Positions 9,669-17,588 of a DNA stretch of 17,997 bases are shown in pieces (positions within the stretch are counted from its first letter, which is position 1; the number at the start of each line of letters is the position of its first letter). The notes under the pieces were generated by a model. The model searched no databases. It was not told the DNA's origin and was given only the letters and a program-made list of their open reading frames with translations. A program made the translations under genes and the position numbers. The DNA is from an uncultured Prevotellaceae bacterium (lineage in GTDB: Bacteria; Bacteroidota; Bacteroidia; Bacteroidales; Muribaculaceae). Where the stretch lies: assembly GCA_937904375.1 (NCBI GenBank), contig CALDIG010000038.1:1-17997 (forward strand), in the 5' to 3' direction.

Positions 9669-9699
9669 CAAATATATGAAAACAAATACATTCGGCAAA
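9669..9699 (-). promoter_or_regulatory. Bacteroidota promoter of the HU gene (TTTG-N19-TATATTTG)
   Basis: On the minus strand TTTG (9696-9699), exactly 19 bp, then TATATTTG (9669-9676). Both elements match the primary sigma-factor consensus of Bacteroidota and the spacing is ideal. A start near 9662 gives a leader of roughly 45 nt to the ATG at 9614. Confidence 0.8.
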
Positions 9700-9781
9700 A
9701 AAAAATGGAATAAATTTTATATTTTTTATTAAAAAAGGTCATTTTTCGGTCTTAAAATGGTGGTTTTTCGTGTTTTTGATA

Positions 9782-9789
9782 TAATTTTG
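9782..9789 (+). promoter_or_regulatory. Candidate promoter -7 box (TAATTTTG) of the rhomboid operon
   Basis: TAATTTTG matches TAnnTTTG, about 78 bp before the chosen ATG at 9868; no good -33 TTTG lies at the right distance. A perfect small hairpin, GCGTTTT-GAA-AAAACGC (9789-9805), overlaps the end of the box and would sit around the transcript start. It leaves the ATG at 9757 upstream of the promoter, which supports the later start. Confidence 0.45.
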
Positions 9790-9867
9790 CGTTTTGAAAA
9801 AACGCGTTTTGTTTCGCTGAACAATTGTATATTAAATAGTCAAATTCCAAAACATCAGAACGATAAT

Positions 9868-10605
9868 ATGAGCGCAAATATTCGCTGGAACGCCCCTTCG
9901 ATGCCTCCAGTCACAAAGCATCTTATTATTATTAATGCAATCTTATGGATTGCCACTATGTTGTTGAAGTCGCGTGGTATAAATTTGGTAGAATATCTAG
10001 GTCTTCACTTCTGGAAAGCCAGTGATTTTCACATCTACCAGTTCTTGACCTACATGTTCATGCACGATGACAGCAACTTCAGTAACGGTTTTATGCACAT
10101 ATTTTTCAATATGTTTGCACTGTTCATGTTTGGCACGCTTCTTGAGAAGGTGATGGGCATGAAACGTTACATCATGTTCTATGTGGTGTGTGGCTTGGGA
10201 GCCGGGCTTGCACAGGAGGTGGTGTGGCAATTTACTGATGGAAGTATCACCGAAGATTTTGTTAGATTTGTAGATGAACAAGGCACAGTAGTTGACACAG
10301 TAACACGAAAAGAATTTTTCAATATGTTGATTACAGTTGGAGCTTCGGGTGCTGTGTTTGGCATCTTGCTTGGCTTTGCAATGCTGTTTCCTAACATCCC
10401 GTTATATATAATGTTTATTCCCGTACCTGTCAAAGCCAAATGGGCAGTGCTGGGGTATGCACTTCTTGAATTGTTCTTTGGCGTGAGTGGCGTGATGGGT
10501 AGTGTTGCCCACTTTGCTCATTTGGGCGGTATGTTGTTTGGCTTCATTTTATTGTATTATTGGAAAAAGAAAGGCTTATTCAACAACTACTATGTCAATG
10601 GTTGA
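9868..10605 (+). CDS. Rhomboid-family intramembrane serine protease 1 (245 aa)
   Basis: This is a multi-span membrane protease that would cleave transmembrane helices of other proteins. Visible parts are the HxxxN motif in the second helix region (H77-IFF-N81), the catalytic Ser in GASGAVFG (S160) and the catalytic His in AHFAHLGGMLFG (H218). Six or more hydrophobic segments are present. A ~35-residue charged loop (about 122-152) lies before the catalytic helix. I choose the ATG at 9868 (MSANIRWNAPSMPPVTKHLI) because homologues start close to the PxTKxL element and the 37 residues before it read like untranslated AT-rich sequence. It is first in the operon and overlaps the second rhomboid gene. 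Substrates cannot be inferred. Confidence 0.93.
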   Translation: MSANIRWNAPSMPPVTKHLIIINAILWIATMLLKSRGINLVEYLGLHFWKASDFHIYQFLTYMFMHDDSNFSNGFMHIFFNMFALFMFGTLLEKVMGMKRYIMFYVVCGLGAGLAQEVVWQFTDGSITEDFVRFVDEQGTVVDTVTRKEFFNMLITVGASGAVFGILLGFAMLFPNIPLYIMFIPVPVKAKWAVLGYALLELFFGVSGVMGSVAHFAHLGGMLFGFILLYYWKKKGLFNNYYVNG

Positions 10606-11509
10606 CGATTTAAGGCAACGCTACCGTAGCAGCTCCTTGCTCATGCGTTTCATTTATATCAACATTGCGGTGTTTGTGGTGTTGAGTTTATCACGTGTCA
10701 TTTCATTATTATTTGTTGGTTCCGTTGACTCCTTTATTCAATGGGTAGAGTTACCCAGCGTTTTTTATGAGTTCTTGCGCCGTCCATGGACGCTGATTAC
10801 CTATATGTTCTCACACTATGATGTGTGGCACATTTTGTTCAATATGCTGTGGCTCTACTGGTTGGGACGCATTTTTCTGGAGTTCTTCACACCTCGGCAA
10901 TTAGGTGGGTTATATGTTCTCGGAGGCATTGGAGGAGCGGTTCTCTATTTGGTGTGCTTCAACCTGATTCCTCACCTTGCAAGTCGTCACTCGATGTTGC
11001 TTGGCGCATCGGCCTCGGTTCTGGCGATAGTGGTGGCAATAGCGATATATCGTCCCGATTATCCTCTGTCCTTGTTTTTCTTCGGTAGCATTCCACTAAA
11101 ATGGATAGCTCTAATCACCGTCTTTATTGACATCATAAGCATAGATGTTAATATGGGCGGTCACATAGCGCATTTAGGTGGCGCACTAGTTGGATTGTGG
11201 TTCGGAGTGGCTATAAAGCGTGGTCACGATATCACTTCGTGGATAAACCGTTGCATTGATGCGGTTGTGATGCTATTCAATAAGCCTAAGTTGAAATCTG
11301 CCAGCAATCAAGATGTCAAGCGTGGTCCATCGTTTAATTATCATCAATCGACATCTCATGCATCTGACAATGACAAAAGTCGCAAAATTGTCGGTGATTT
11401 GGATGAGGCTCGACTTGATGAGATACTCGGAAAGCTCAAGCAGTCGGGCTATGCCGCCTTAACCGATGAAGAACGTGAATTTCTTTTTAATGCCTCTCGC
11501 AAGAGATAA
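10592..11509 (+). CDS. Rhomboid-family intramembrane serine protease 2 with cytoplasmic C-terminal tail (305 aa)
   Basis: A second rhomboid overlaps the first by 14 bp (or 8 bp if the ATG at 10598 is used), so translation is probably coupled. The active site is visible as HxxxN (H80-ILF-N84), GASASVLA with S140, and HIAHLGGALVG with H194. It has the usual six-helix core, shorter in its loops than rhomboid 1. After residue ~210 comes a soluble tail of ~95 residues, ending in a helical motif (LDEILGKLKQSGYAALTDEEREFLF, split here as LDEILGKLKQSGYAAL and TDEEREFLF). I recall this tail as common to the longer Bacteroidota rhomboids. The gene is followed at 6 bp by the EEP gene. Function beyond intramembrane proteolysis is unknown. 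Confidence 0.93.
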   Translation: MSMVDDLRQRYRSSSLLMRFIYINIAVFVVLSLSRVISLLFVGSVDSFIQWVELPSVFYEFLRRPWTLITYMFSHYDVWHILFNMLWLYWLGRIFLEFFTPRQLGGLYVLGGIGGAVLYLVCFNLIPHLASRHSMLLGASASVLAIVVAIAIYRPDYPLSLFFFGSIPLKWIALITVFIDIISIDVNMGGHIAHLGGALVGLWFGVAIKRGHDITSWINRCIDAVVMLFNKPKLKSASNQDVKRGPSFNYHQSTSHASDNDKSRKIVGDLDEARLDEILGKLKQSGYAALTDEEREFLFNASRKR

Positions 11510-11515
11510 ACATCA

Positions 11516-12688
11516 ATGCAGATGAGTAGTACTGGTCGCAATATAGGCATGAAAAGTATGAGGCTTGGCAAACGCACTATTAAAGTGATTTTGCTGTGCC
11601 TTACAGTGCTAATGGCGTTGCTGCTCCTGGCGTCGGCATGTGGAGGATATGTCAATCCAAATAGCTATTCTTTCTTTTCGTTCTTGACATTAGGGTTGCC
11701 AGTCATTCTCACCATCAACTTTGTGATAATGCTAGCGTGGTTGGTGGCGCTTCGTTGGCGCTATGCGTTAATCAGTTTTGCTGCCATTGTCCTGTCGTGG
11801 GGTAGTGTACGGATGGTATTCCCGTTAAATGTGTTTTCAAGTTCGGTAAAGGCCACTCCAGAGAACAGCTTGCGTGTGTTGACTTTTAATGTGATGAACT
11901 TCGGTCCTTACGACCCCAGTAACCACACCCCATCGGCATCGATGCTTTATATCCTGGATCAGGATGCCGATGTGGTGCTCTTGCAAGAAGGCTCACAGGA
12001 GCGCAATTACATGAAGCTGTCGAATGTAGAGATGATGGCTGGTGAACTAGAGGAAAAATATCCTTATCACAGTGATGGTCGTCATGACCTTGTTATTCTG
12101 TCGAAATTCCCATACACTGTCATCAATGACTCGACACTAATGAATAGTCCCGGATCGATAAAGAGTCACGACCCCGAATATCGGTATTATGCCCGAGGCT
12201 ATGACTTGTTGCTACCCAATGGTAGGCAGCTACGGCTTATAAACCTGCATCTTCACTCGATGGGGCTTAACGATAGTGACAGAGAGTTATATATGAATAT
12301 AACCCAAAATAATATCGACAGCGAGAAGGAGTTTCGCAAAATAAAAAGTTCGCTATATAATAAACTCGCTGCCACATTTAAGTTTCATGCCCACGAGGCG
12401 CAGATGGTGAGGAAATTCCTTGACAAGAGTCCTCAGAATGTAGTTTTGTGCGGCGACTTCAACGACACTCCTGCTTCCTACAGCTACCGCACGGTTCGTG
12501 GCGATGACATGAGTGACGCTTTTGTGGATTGTGGCTTCGGCTTCAAGCACACCTTTCACGACAAGCGCATGTATTTTAAAATTGACCACATCATGTATCG
12601 TGGTGACCTTGAGGCGGTGGAGTGGCGACGCGACAAAGCCGGCGATAGCGACCATTACCCACAAGTGGCGACCTTCGTTTGGAAATAA
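11516..12688 (+). CDS. Membrane-anchored endonuclease/exonuclease/phosphatase-family protein (390 aa)
   Basis: Three hydrophobic segments (about 21-42, 54-80 and 83-103) precede a catalytic EEP-fold domain (about 118-390), probably placed outside the cytoplasm. Motifs in order: LTFNVMNF with N125, VVLLQE with E158, LINLHLHS with H245/H247, CGDFNDTP with D314 and N316, KIDHIMY with D357, and GDSDHYPQVA with D379/H380. These are the metal and general-base residues of Mg-dependent phosphodiesterases such as DNase I, Exo III and sphingomyelinases. The true substrate (DNA, lipid head group or inositol phosphate) cannot be told. It begins 6 bp after the rhomboid 2 stop. The same rhomboid-rhomboid-EEP order is common in Bacteroidales. 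The Met at codon 3 is an alternative start. Confidence 0.92.
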   Translation: MQMSSTGRNIGMKSMRLGKRTIKVILLCLTVLMALLLLASACGGYVNPNSYSFFSFLTLGLPVILTINFVIMLAWLVALRWRYALISFAAIVLSWGSVRMVFPLNVFSSSVKATPENSLRVLTFNVMNFGPYDPSNHTPSASMLYILDQDADVVLLQEGSQERNYMKLSNVEMMAGELEEKYPYHSDGRHDLVILSKFPYTVINDSTLMNSPGSIKSHDPEYRYYARGYDLLLPNGRQLRLINLHLHSMGLNDSDRELYMNITQNNIDSEKEFRKIKSSLYNKLAATFKFHAHEAQMVRKFLDKSPQNVVLCGDFNDTPASYSYRTVRGDDMSDAFVDCGFGFKHTFHDKRMYFKIDHIMYRGDLEAVEWRRDKAGDSDHYPQVATFVWK

Positions 12689-12706
12689 TATTAACTAATT
12701 AATAAT

Positions 12707-14842
12707 ATGAGATTTATGAGAATTTTTTTTGTATCATTACTTGCCATTGCTGTTTTGGCATTGCCGGCAGCAGGCAAAACACCTAAGAAAGTGAACGCTA
12801 ACGACAACGGAAACCCTTTCTTGACGGAATATACTACAAAGTACAAGATTCCGCCATTTGAGAAAATCAAGTATGAGCACTACCTGCCCGCTTTGGAACA
12901 AGGTATCGCACAGCACAACCAGGAGATTGAGATGATCGCAAATGCGCGTCAGACTCCCACCTTTGAGAACACAGTCCTCGCCCTCGACAACAGCGGAGAG
13001 ACTTATAATAAGGTATGTGCCGTGTTTGTGGCACTTAACGAGAGCGACGCCACCCCCGAGATGCAGGAGATTGCCGAGAAGTTCATGCCCATGATGACCG
13101 CCCACAACGACGAGATTTACATGAACGAAGGTCTCTTCTCACGCATCAAGATGGTGCATAATAATGCCGACCAGATGGGTCTTGACGATGTGCAGAAACG
13201 ACTTGTGGAGAAGTACTACAAGAAGTTTGTGCGCAAGGGCGCGCTGCTTAATGCCGAACAGAAAGAGGAGTTGATGAAAATCAATCAGCGCGAGGCAGAG
13301 CTGGAGCTCGCCTTTGGCAAGAACGTGATGCGTGAGATGAGCGAGAATGTGATTTATGTTACCGACAAGTCACAACTCTCAGGCCTCTCGCAGGAGGTGA
13401 TTGACGGTGCTGCCGAGCTCGCCAAGAGTCGAGGACATCAAGGCTGGGCATTCACTGCCTCGGCAGCCACTCGTCTTGCCGTGCTTAACGATGCCGACAA
13501 CCGCGACCTGCGTGAGAAGATGTACAAGCTCTACACCAGCACAGCTAGCCACGGCGACGAGTGGGACAACAGCGAGAATATCAATGAGATACTAAAGCTG
13601 CGCACACGCAAAGCCAATCTGCTGGGCTTTGACACCTATGCCGACTATGCCTGCGACGCTGTGATGGCGAAGACCGTGGAGAATGCCGAAGACTTGCTCA
13701 TGCAAATCTGGTGGCCTGCCATCAAGAAGGTTGACGAGGAAGTCGCCGATATGCAGAAGTATGCTGATGCTCACGGTGCAAACTTCAAACTCGAGCCTTG
13801 GGACTATTATTACTATGCCGGCAAGGTGAAAGCCGAGCGTTACAGCTTCAGCGAGGATGAGGTGCGTCCCTACTTCGAGCTGAACAGCGTGGTGAAGAAC
13901 GGCATCTTCTATGTCGCCAACAAGCTCTACGGCATCACTTTCACTGAGATGAAAGACGCTCCCAAGTACAATCCCGAGGTCACCGTCTATGATGTGAAGG
14001 ATGCCCAAGGCAAGCACCTCGCCGTGTTTATGACCGACTATTTCCCTCGTGCCACCAAGGCGCAAGGCGCATGGATGAACGAGATGCAGAGTGCGTTCAA
14101 CTATAATGGTGTTGAGGAGCGTCCCATCGTTTATAATGTGGGCAGTTTCAACCCTCCCACCAGCAACTCCCCATCGCTGCTCTCTATCGATCAGGTGGAG
14201 ACCGTGTTCCACGAGTTTGGACACGCTTTGCACGGCATGATGACTCAAGTGGCTTATCGTGGATTAGCTGGCACCAACGTTGACCGCGACTTGGTGGAGA
14301 TGCCATCTCAAATCAATGAGCACTGGATGCTTGTGCCCGAGGTTCTCAAGAATTATGCCAAGCACTATAAGACTGGTGAAGTGATTCCGCAAGCGCTTGT
14401 TGATAAACTCATTGAGTCATCAAAGTTCAATCAAGGCTTTATGACTACTGAGCTGGTGGGTGCTGCCTTGCTCGACATCGAGTGGCACAAGCTCAACTGG
14501 TGCGACAACATCGACGTGAAGGCCTTTGAGCGCTCGGTATCTAAGCGTCTTCGCAAGCCAGAGATTATAGAGTATCGCTATCGCAGCCCCTATTTCAAGC
14601 ACATCTTCAACAGCGAGGAATATAGCTGCGGCTATTACACCTACCTTTGGTCGCAGGTTCTGGAGGCCGATGGTTGGGAGCGTTTCCAGCAGGAAGGCCC
14701 CATGAACGTGAATGTTGCCAACGACTATCGCCGCTACATCCTTGAGGCTGGCGACACCGAAGATGCCATGACCCTCTACAAGAAATTCCGCGGCAAAGAA
14801 CCCGACGCGAAGGCTCTCCTCCGCCTGCGCGGACTTGAGTAA
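12707..14842 (+). CDS. dcp: Exported M3-family zinc metallopeptidase, Dcp-like (711 aa)
   Basis: This is a peptidyl-dipeptidase/oligopeptidase of the M3 (thimet oligopeptidase, Dcp) family. A signal peptide is visible (MRFMRIFFVSLLAIAVLALP, cleavage near AAG at 21-23); no lipobox Cys follows, so a soluble periplasmic enzyme is likely. The zinc site is HEFGH at 502-506 (H502, E503, H506), and the third ligand is E531 in LVEMPSQ. The substrate-binding element near the end is KHIFNSEEYSCGYYTYLWSQ (631-650), where the family has its conserved His and Tyr residues. The size matches the family (about 680-720). The gene follows the EEP gene by 18 bp and ends in a strong terminator, so it is the last member of the operon. 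The role is degradation of short peptides. The symbol dcp is by family; oligopeptidase A is less likely because of the signal peptide. Confidence 0.95.
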   Translation: MRFMRIFFVSLLAIAVLALPAAGKTPKKVNANDNGNPFLTEYTTKYKIPPFEKIKYEHYLPALEQGIAQHNQEIEMIANARQTPTFENTVLALDNSGETYNKVCAVFVALNESDATPEMQEIAEKFMPMMTAHNDEIYMNEGLFSRIKMVHNNADQMGLDDVQKRLVEKYYKKFVRKGALLNAEQKEELMKINQREAELELAFGKNVMREMSENVIYVTDKSQLSGLSQEVIDGAAELAKSRGHQGWAFTASAATRLAVLNDADNRDLREKMYKLYTSTASHGDEWDNSENINEILKLRTRKANLLGFDTYADYACDAVMAKTVENAEDLLMQIWWPAIKKVDEEVADMQKYADAHGANFKLEPWDYYYYAGKVKAERYSFSEDEVRPYFELNSVVKNGIFYVANKLYGITFTEMKDAPKYNPEVTVYDVKDAQGKHLAVFMTDYFPRATKAQGAWMNEMQSAFNYNGVEERPIVYNVGSFNPPTSNSPSLLSIDQVETVFHEFGHALHGMMTQVAYRGLAGTNVDRDLVEMPSQINEHWMLVPEVLKNYAKHYKTGEVIPQALVDKLIESSKFNQGFMTTELVGAALLDIEWHKLNWCDNIDVKAFERSVSKRLRKPEIIEYRYRSPYFKHIFNSEEYSCGYYTYLWSQVLEADGWERFQQEGPMNVNVANDYRRYILEAGDTEDAMTLYKKFRGKEPDAKALLRLRGLE

Positions 14843-14873
14843 CAGTTTTATCACACAATTTAGAAAGATTTTC

Positions 14874-14905
14874 ATCGCCTGGCTCCTTATGCCAGGCGAT
14901 TTTTT
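14874..14905 (+). terminator. Intrinsic terminator after the M3 peptidase gene
   Basis: ATCGCCTGGC (14874-14883) and GCCAGGCGAT (14891-14900) form a perfect 10-bp GC-rich stem with a 7-base loop, followed by a T run. It closes the plus-strand operon and stands 32 bp after its stop codon. It also lies just beyond the stop of the converging ATPase gene and may serve both. Confidence 0.93.
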
Positions 14906-14906
14906 G

Positions 14907-16229
14907 TCAGATAATGGACTCACCTGACTCACCTGACTCACCTGACTCAGTTGACTCATCATTTTGGCAATCATTGTCGTAGTTGTTATCATAATTGAAA
15001 GACTCTTCATATAATTTTGGGTAGTATATTTTGTAGTCTTCTATAGAGATAGGGAAACCATGCGGGTCATTAGTGTAGCTATGTTGGTCATAAATTGGTG
15101 TTAGGTTTGGCTCAAGTTTTATTCTTGGGTGTTGTGTTGGGAGCAATGTTTCATGACTGGATGCTGGAGGCGTGCCGAGTGTAGTATCAATGTCGTTATC
15201 GCTATCATTATTTATCTGCTTTTCATACTTGCGTATTGTTCTTGACACATGAGATTGTGAACAGTTAATTATGTTAGCAATTTCTCGTGTAGAGTAGTGA
15301 AGTTTCTTGTAATGCAGAATAGCCTGATTAGTTTGCTCGCCGATCATGAGTCCGTTGTCACGCAACAGTTGTCTCTCATTGCCTCCGGTGTATAGATTAA
15401 TAAATTGCAAGCCACCGCATTTCTCGTCTCTTCCCATTTGTGCTGTAATGACGTTCAATTCGTCATAGAGGATAGGTCCCATGCGATTTTTGTGTTGCTT
15501 TATGAAATGAGAGATGTTATTGTGCTGCTTGTTGTAATCATTGGCTCTTGTGAGCGAAAAAATAGAATCGAAAGCATAAGCATACTCGAAAGAACCCGCT
15601 AGGGATTCTATAGTAGTCAACTCGGCAGGTCTTCGTTTTCTAGAGTGAGCGAGCACAAGAATGGAGACGAGGAAATGCTGTGTCCAGCTTCTTAGAGTGT
15701 TGAGCACGAAGTGAATGTCGGCTTGGTCACCAGAGCCGATAAGGTGAGTGATATCGTCAATGATTATAACAGGAGCTTTTTCGTTGACAAATTCTTTGAG
15801 GATTGCGTCAAGAATTGCTCTGCGATTAGGCGTAATATTTTTATTATGTTGATTTAGAGGCATGACAATGAGGTTTTCGTCAATTACTCTATTCAAGTCA
15901 AGCGTGGGTGAATTGTATCTCATCTTGTATTGATGATTTACATTCTCAAGGTCGAAAAATAGAGTTTTGAGTCCTCTTGTGCATATCTCTTTAGCGATTT
16001 GTATAGCAAGAAGAGTTTTACCTACGTTTGGTTCACCGAAAAGGCATGCCATTTCTCCCTGATACCACAGCCCATGCCACAGATCCACATGATTGAAAGA
16101 ATATTCTGCTAATCTAGGCAGTGGATTTGTTGCAAAAAGATATGTATCTCTGCGAAAGTTCTCACGATGAAACTTTCTCTCTCCTGCCAATCGATACATA
16201 AACTCTTCGGTAATAGTTTTTGGTCCCAT
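14907..16229 (-). CDS. RecA/RepA-like AAA ATPase with C-terminal helix-turn-helix (440 aa)
   Basis: A P-loop ATPase of the AAA_25/RepA-helicase type. Walker A is GEPNVGKT (65-72), preceded by LWHGLWYQGEMACLF; Walker B is VIIIDD (154-159), followed by a sensor-like VLAHSRKRR (192-200). A helix-turn-helix follows at about 311-337 (YSTREIANIINCSQSHVSRTIR), so it may bind DNA. The last ~95 residues are poorly conserved in type: Pro/Asn-rich, then acidic and ending in repeated SGE from a 9-bp DNA repeat. RepA-like proteins unwind plasmid or phage DNA, but stand-alone members of this kind are also scattered in Bacteroidales chromosomes, and their role is not known to me. No primase, mobilisation gene or toxin partner is adjacent. 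The start at 16229 gives a leader with the degenerate promoter CTTG-N21-TACCTTCG (about 16247-16279). The upstream DNA carries the 57-bp repeats. Confidence 0.85.
   Translation of the reverse strand: MGPKTITEEFMYRLAGERKFHRENFRRDTYLFATNPLPRLAEYSFNHVDLWHGLWYQGEMACLFGEPNVGKTLLAIQIAKEICTRGLKTLFFDLENVNHQYKMRYNSPTLDLNRVIDENLIVMPLNQHNKNITPNRRAILDAILKEFVNEKAPVIIIDDITHLIGSGDQADIHFVLNTLRSWTQHFLVSILVLAHSRKRRPAELTTIESLAGSFEYAYAFDSIFSLTRANDYNKQHNNISHFIKQHKNRMGPILYDELNVITAQMGRDEKCGGLQFINLYTGGNERQLLRDNGLMIGEQTNQAILHYKKLHYSTREIANIINCSQSHVSRTIRKYEKQINNDSDNDIDTTLGTPPASSHETLLPTQHPRIKLEPNLTPIYDQHSYTNDPHGFPISIEDYKIYYPKLYEESFNYDNNYDNDCQNDESTESGESGESGESII
14916..14960 (-). repeat. 9-bp coding tandem repeat (five units) at the ATPase 3' end
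   Basis: Units of the type TGACTCACC run at 14916, 14925, 14934, 14943 and 14952; the second and third are identical and the outer ones differ by one to two bases. In the ATPase frame they encode repeated Ser-Gly-Glu near the C-terminus. Unit length is a multiple of three, so copy number can change without frameshift. Confidence 0.8.
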
Positions 16230-16533
16230 AATGTGTTTTTTGATGGCGAAGGTAATATATGGAGGTTGTTTGAGGCAAGGTTAAAAAAACATGGTTTTCT
16301 GAACGCCGTGATTACGGCGCAATACATGAACAACACCCACGCTTGGAAATGCAGAATGGTGCGAGTTGACAACTCACAATACTGAACGGCACCCACTCTT
16401 GGGAAATGCAGGATGGTGCGAGTTGACAACTCGCAATACTGAACGGCAACCACTCTTGAGAAATGCGGGATGGTGCGAGTTGACAACTCGCAATACTGAA
16501 CGGCAACAACGCGAGCAAGGAAGTTCATTTCAC
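16230..16533. other. 304-bp divergent non-coding region holding the 57-bp repeat array
   Basis: The region lies between the ATPase start and a possible small plus-strand gene. It contains a degenerate ATPase promoter, an isolated hairpin (CGCCGT-GATT-ACGGCG at 16304-16319) and the repeats listed separately. Open frames run through the array on both strands only because 57 is a multiple of three. Confidence 0.5.
16320..16520. repeat. 57-bp tandem repeats (three full, one partial), each ending in a palindrome
   Basis: Full units begin with CAATAC at 16320, 16377 and 16434, each exactly 57 bp; a truncated unit starts at 16491. The last two full units are almost identical; the first is the most diverged. 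Each ends with GCGAGTTG-A-CAACTCGC (one base differs in the first unit), immediately before the next CAATAC. The hairpin at 16304-16319 takes the same place before the first unit with unrelated stem sequence. Structure is kept while sequence differs, which suggests that the hairpin itself matters. Confidence 0.85.
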
Positions 16534-16779
16534 ATGCAGGTGATATTGCGCACGGCAAGCAGGTTGTCTGCCGACTTTTATGCAAAATTGCTGAGAAGGC
16601 CATACGTTAAAAAAGAATGGGGCATTTGTATGGGTTATTATGAAAAATATGCAGATAATGAAAATTGTGGTGCATTTCTTGAGAAATTGATGGTGGGATT
16701 GGGAAGTTTTTATCTTGGTGAGGAATACTTGTCACGCTTCCCCAACAGCAGAATACTCTTGGCAGTGCGTGGTTCTTAA
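16534..16779 (+). CDS. Possible small hypothetical protein (81 aa)
   Basis: An 81-codon frame begins at an ATG just after the repeat array (MQVILRTASRLSADFYAKLL) and ends at 16779. The frame also continues upstream through the repeats, but that part is repeat-encoded and unlikely to be protein. The sequence from about residue 13 on (FYAKLLRRPYVKKEWG, then GYYEKYADNENCGAFLEKLM, then GSFYLGEEYLSRFPNSRI) looks like a normal helical soluble domain, with mixed codon use. I do not recognise a family. It could be a remnant of a longer gene whose 5' part was replaced by the repeat array. There is no clear promoter or terminator of its own. Confidence 0.35.
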   Translation: MQVILRTASRLSADFYAKLLRRPYVKKEWGICMGYYEKYADNENCGAFLEKLMVGLGSFYLGEEYLSRFPNSRILLAVRGS

Positions 16780-16830
16780 ATAAAGAGTCAAAGCGTTCGA
16801 TTTGATGCTTTCAGGCGTTTTTTGTGTGAT

Positions 16831-16872
16831 GAAAAAACCAAGGTCACTATCCGAAATGGGATGGTGACCTTG
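16831..16872 (-). terminator. Intrinsic terminator of the DUF4252 gene
   Basis: CAAGGTCAC (16839-16847) and GTGACCTTG (16864-16872) are perfect 9-bp arms. In the minus direction the stem is followed by GTTTTTTC. It lies about 26 bp after the DUF4252 stop codon. A T-rich run on the other side (16885-16892) could help it work in both directions. Confidence 0.85.
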
Positions 16873-16897
16873 TCAATATTATGTGTTTTTTTGTTGT

Positions 16898-17452
16898 CTA
16901 TTTCTTGCTTGCGTCGATGATGATTAGGTCTTCGTCGTCTTGCGTTTTGTCGTCATTTAGTTCTTCCTCTATGTCGTTGACGTCTTCCATGCTGAACTCG
17001 CCGAGGAGCTGGAATAGTGTGAGCTGTCGGTCATGCTCGTTGATGAGGAGCACCACCTCTGAGAATCTCTCGCTTCGTGCAGGGTAGGCATAGATGGCGA
17101 TTTTCTCTGTTTTATTGGAACTGGAACGGAAAATCACTTGATATTTGCTTGTGTCGTCAAGGTCTTTGAGGATTTTCTGCGCCTTTTTCACTGCTTTCTT
17201 CTTGCTGGTGGAGATGAACTGAATGTTCTTCACCTTTTTGAGCACTCCAGTGGGTAAGGGAGTTGCTTTGAGGATGTCGTTGCCGCCAAGCTTCTCAATG
17301 CCTTTAATCATAAACTCGGGCATGTTGAAGCAATACACATCGTCGAGTTGCGCCACTTTATCGACAGCCGTCGATTGAGCATGTGTGCTAACTGCTGTTA
17401 ATGCCACAAGCGTAATGATTGCAAATGTTCTGAAAATAATGGAATAGTTCAT
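16898..17452 (-). CDS. Exported DUF4252-family protein (184 aa)
   Basis: A signal peptide is visible (MNYSIIFRTFAIITLVALTA, cleavage likely near THA-QS at 24-26), so the protein is exported; there is no lipobox. The mature part shows the DUF4252 pattern: an early MPEFMIKGIEKL helix, KKVKNIQFIST, a central lysine-rich helix, YQVIFRSSS, and near the end LTLFQLLGEFSMEDVNDI. Its last ~25 residues are acidic (EEELNDDKTQDDEDLIII). The family is nearly restricted to Bacteroidota and has no known activity. It lies 136 bp after the permease stop on the same strand, so it may be read from that gene or from its own weak promoter. Length is usual for the family. Confidence 0.85.
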   Translation of the reverse strand: MNYSIIFRTFAIITLVALTAVSTHAQSTAVDKVAQLDDVYCFNMPEFMIKGIEKLGGNDILKATPLPTGVLKKVKNIQFISTSKKKAVKKAQKILKDLDDTSKYQVIFRSSSNKTEKIAIYAYPARSERFSEVVLLINEHDRQLTLFQLLGEFSMEDVNDIEEELNDDKTQDDEDLIIIDASKK

Positions 17453-17588
17453 AGTTTATAATATAATTTATAATTTGTAGTATTAGCTTACACCAATGTG
17501 ACAAATGTCTATAACTCTGTATTCTTCACTCTAACCTGTGCAAAACTTAGCCTAATTATGATTTATGAATTGTTCATTGCCTTACCAC

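Noticed and set aside
16320..16520. CRISPR array
   Set aside because: The 57-bp units are directly tandem without unique spacers, and no cas gene is present.
16109..16603. A 164-codon minus-strand frame with 19-residue repeats
   Set aside because: The repeat peptides arise because 57 is a multiple of three; the frame overlaps the ATPase start in another phase and holds no recognisable domain.
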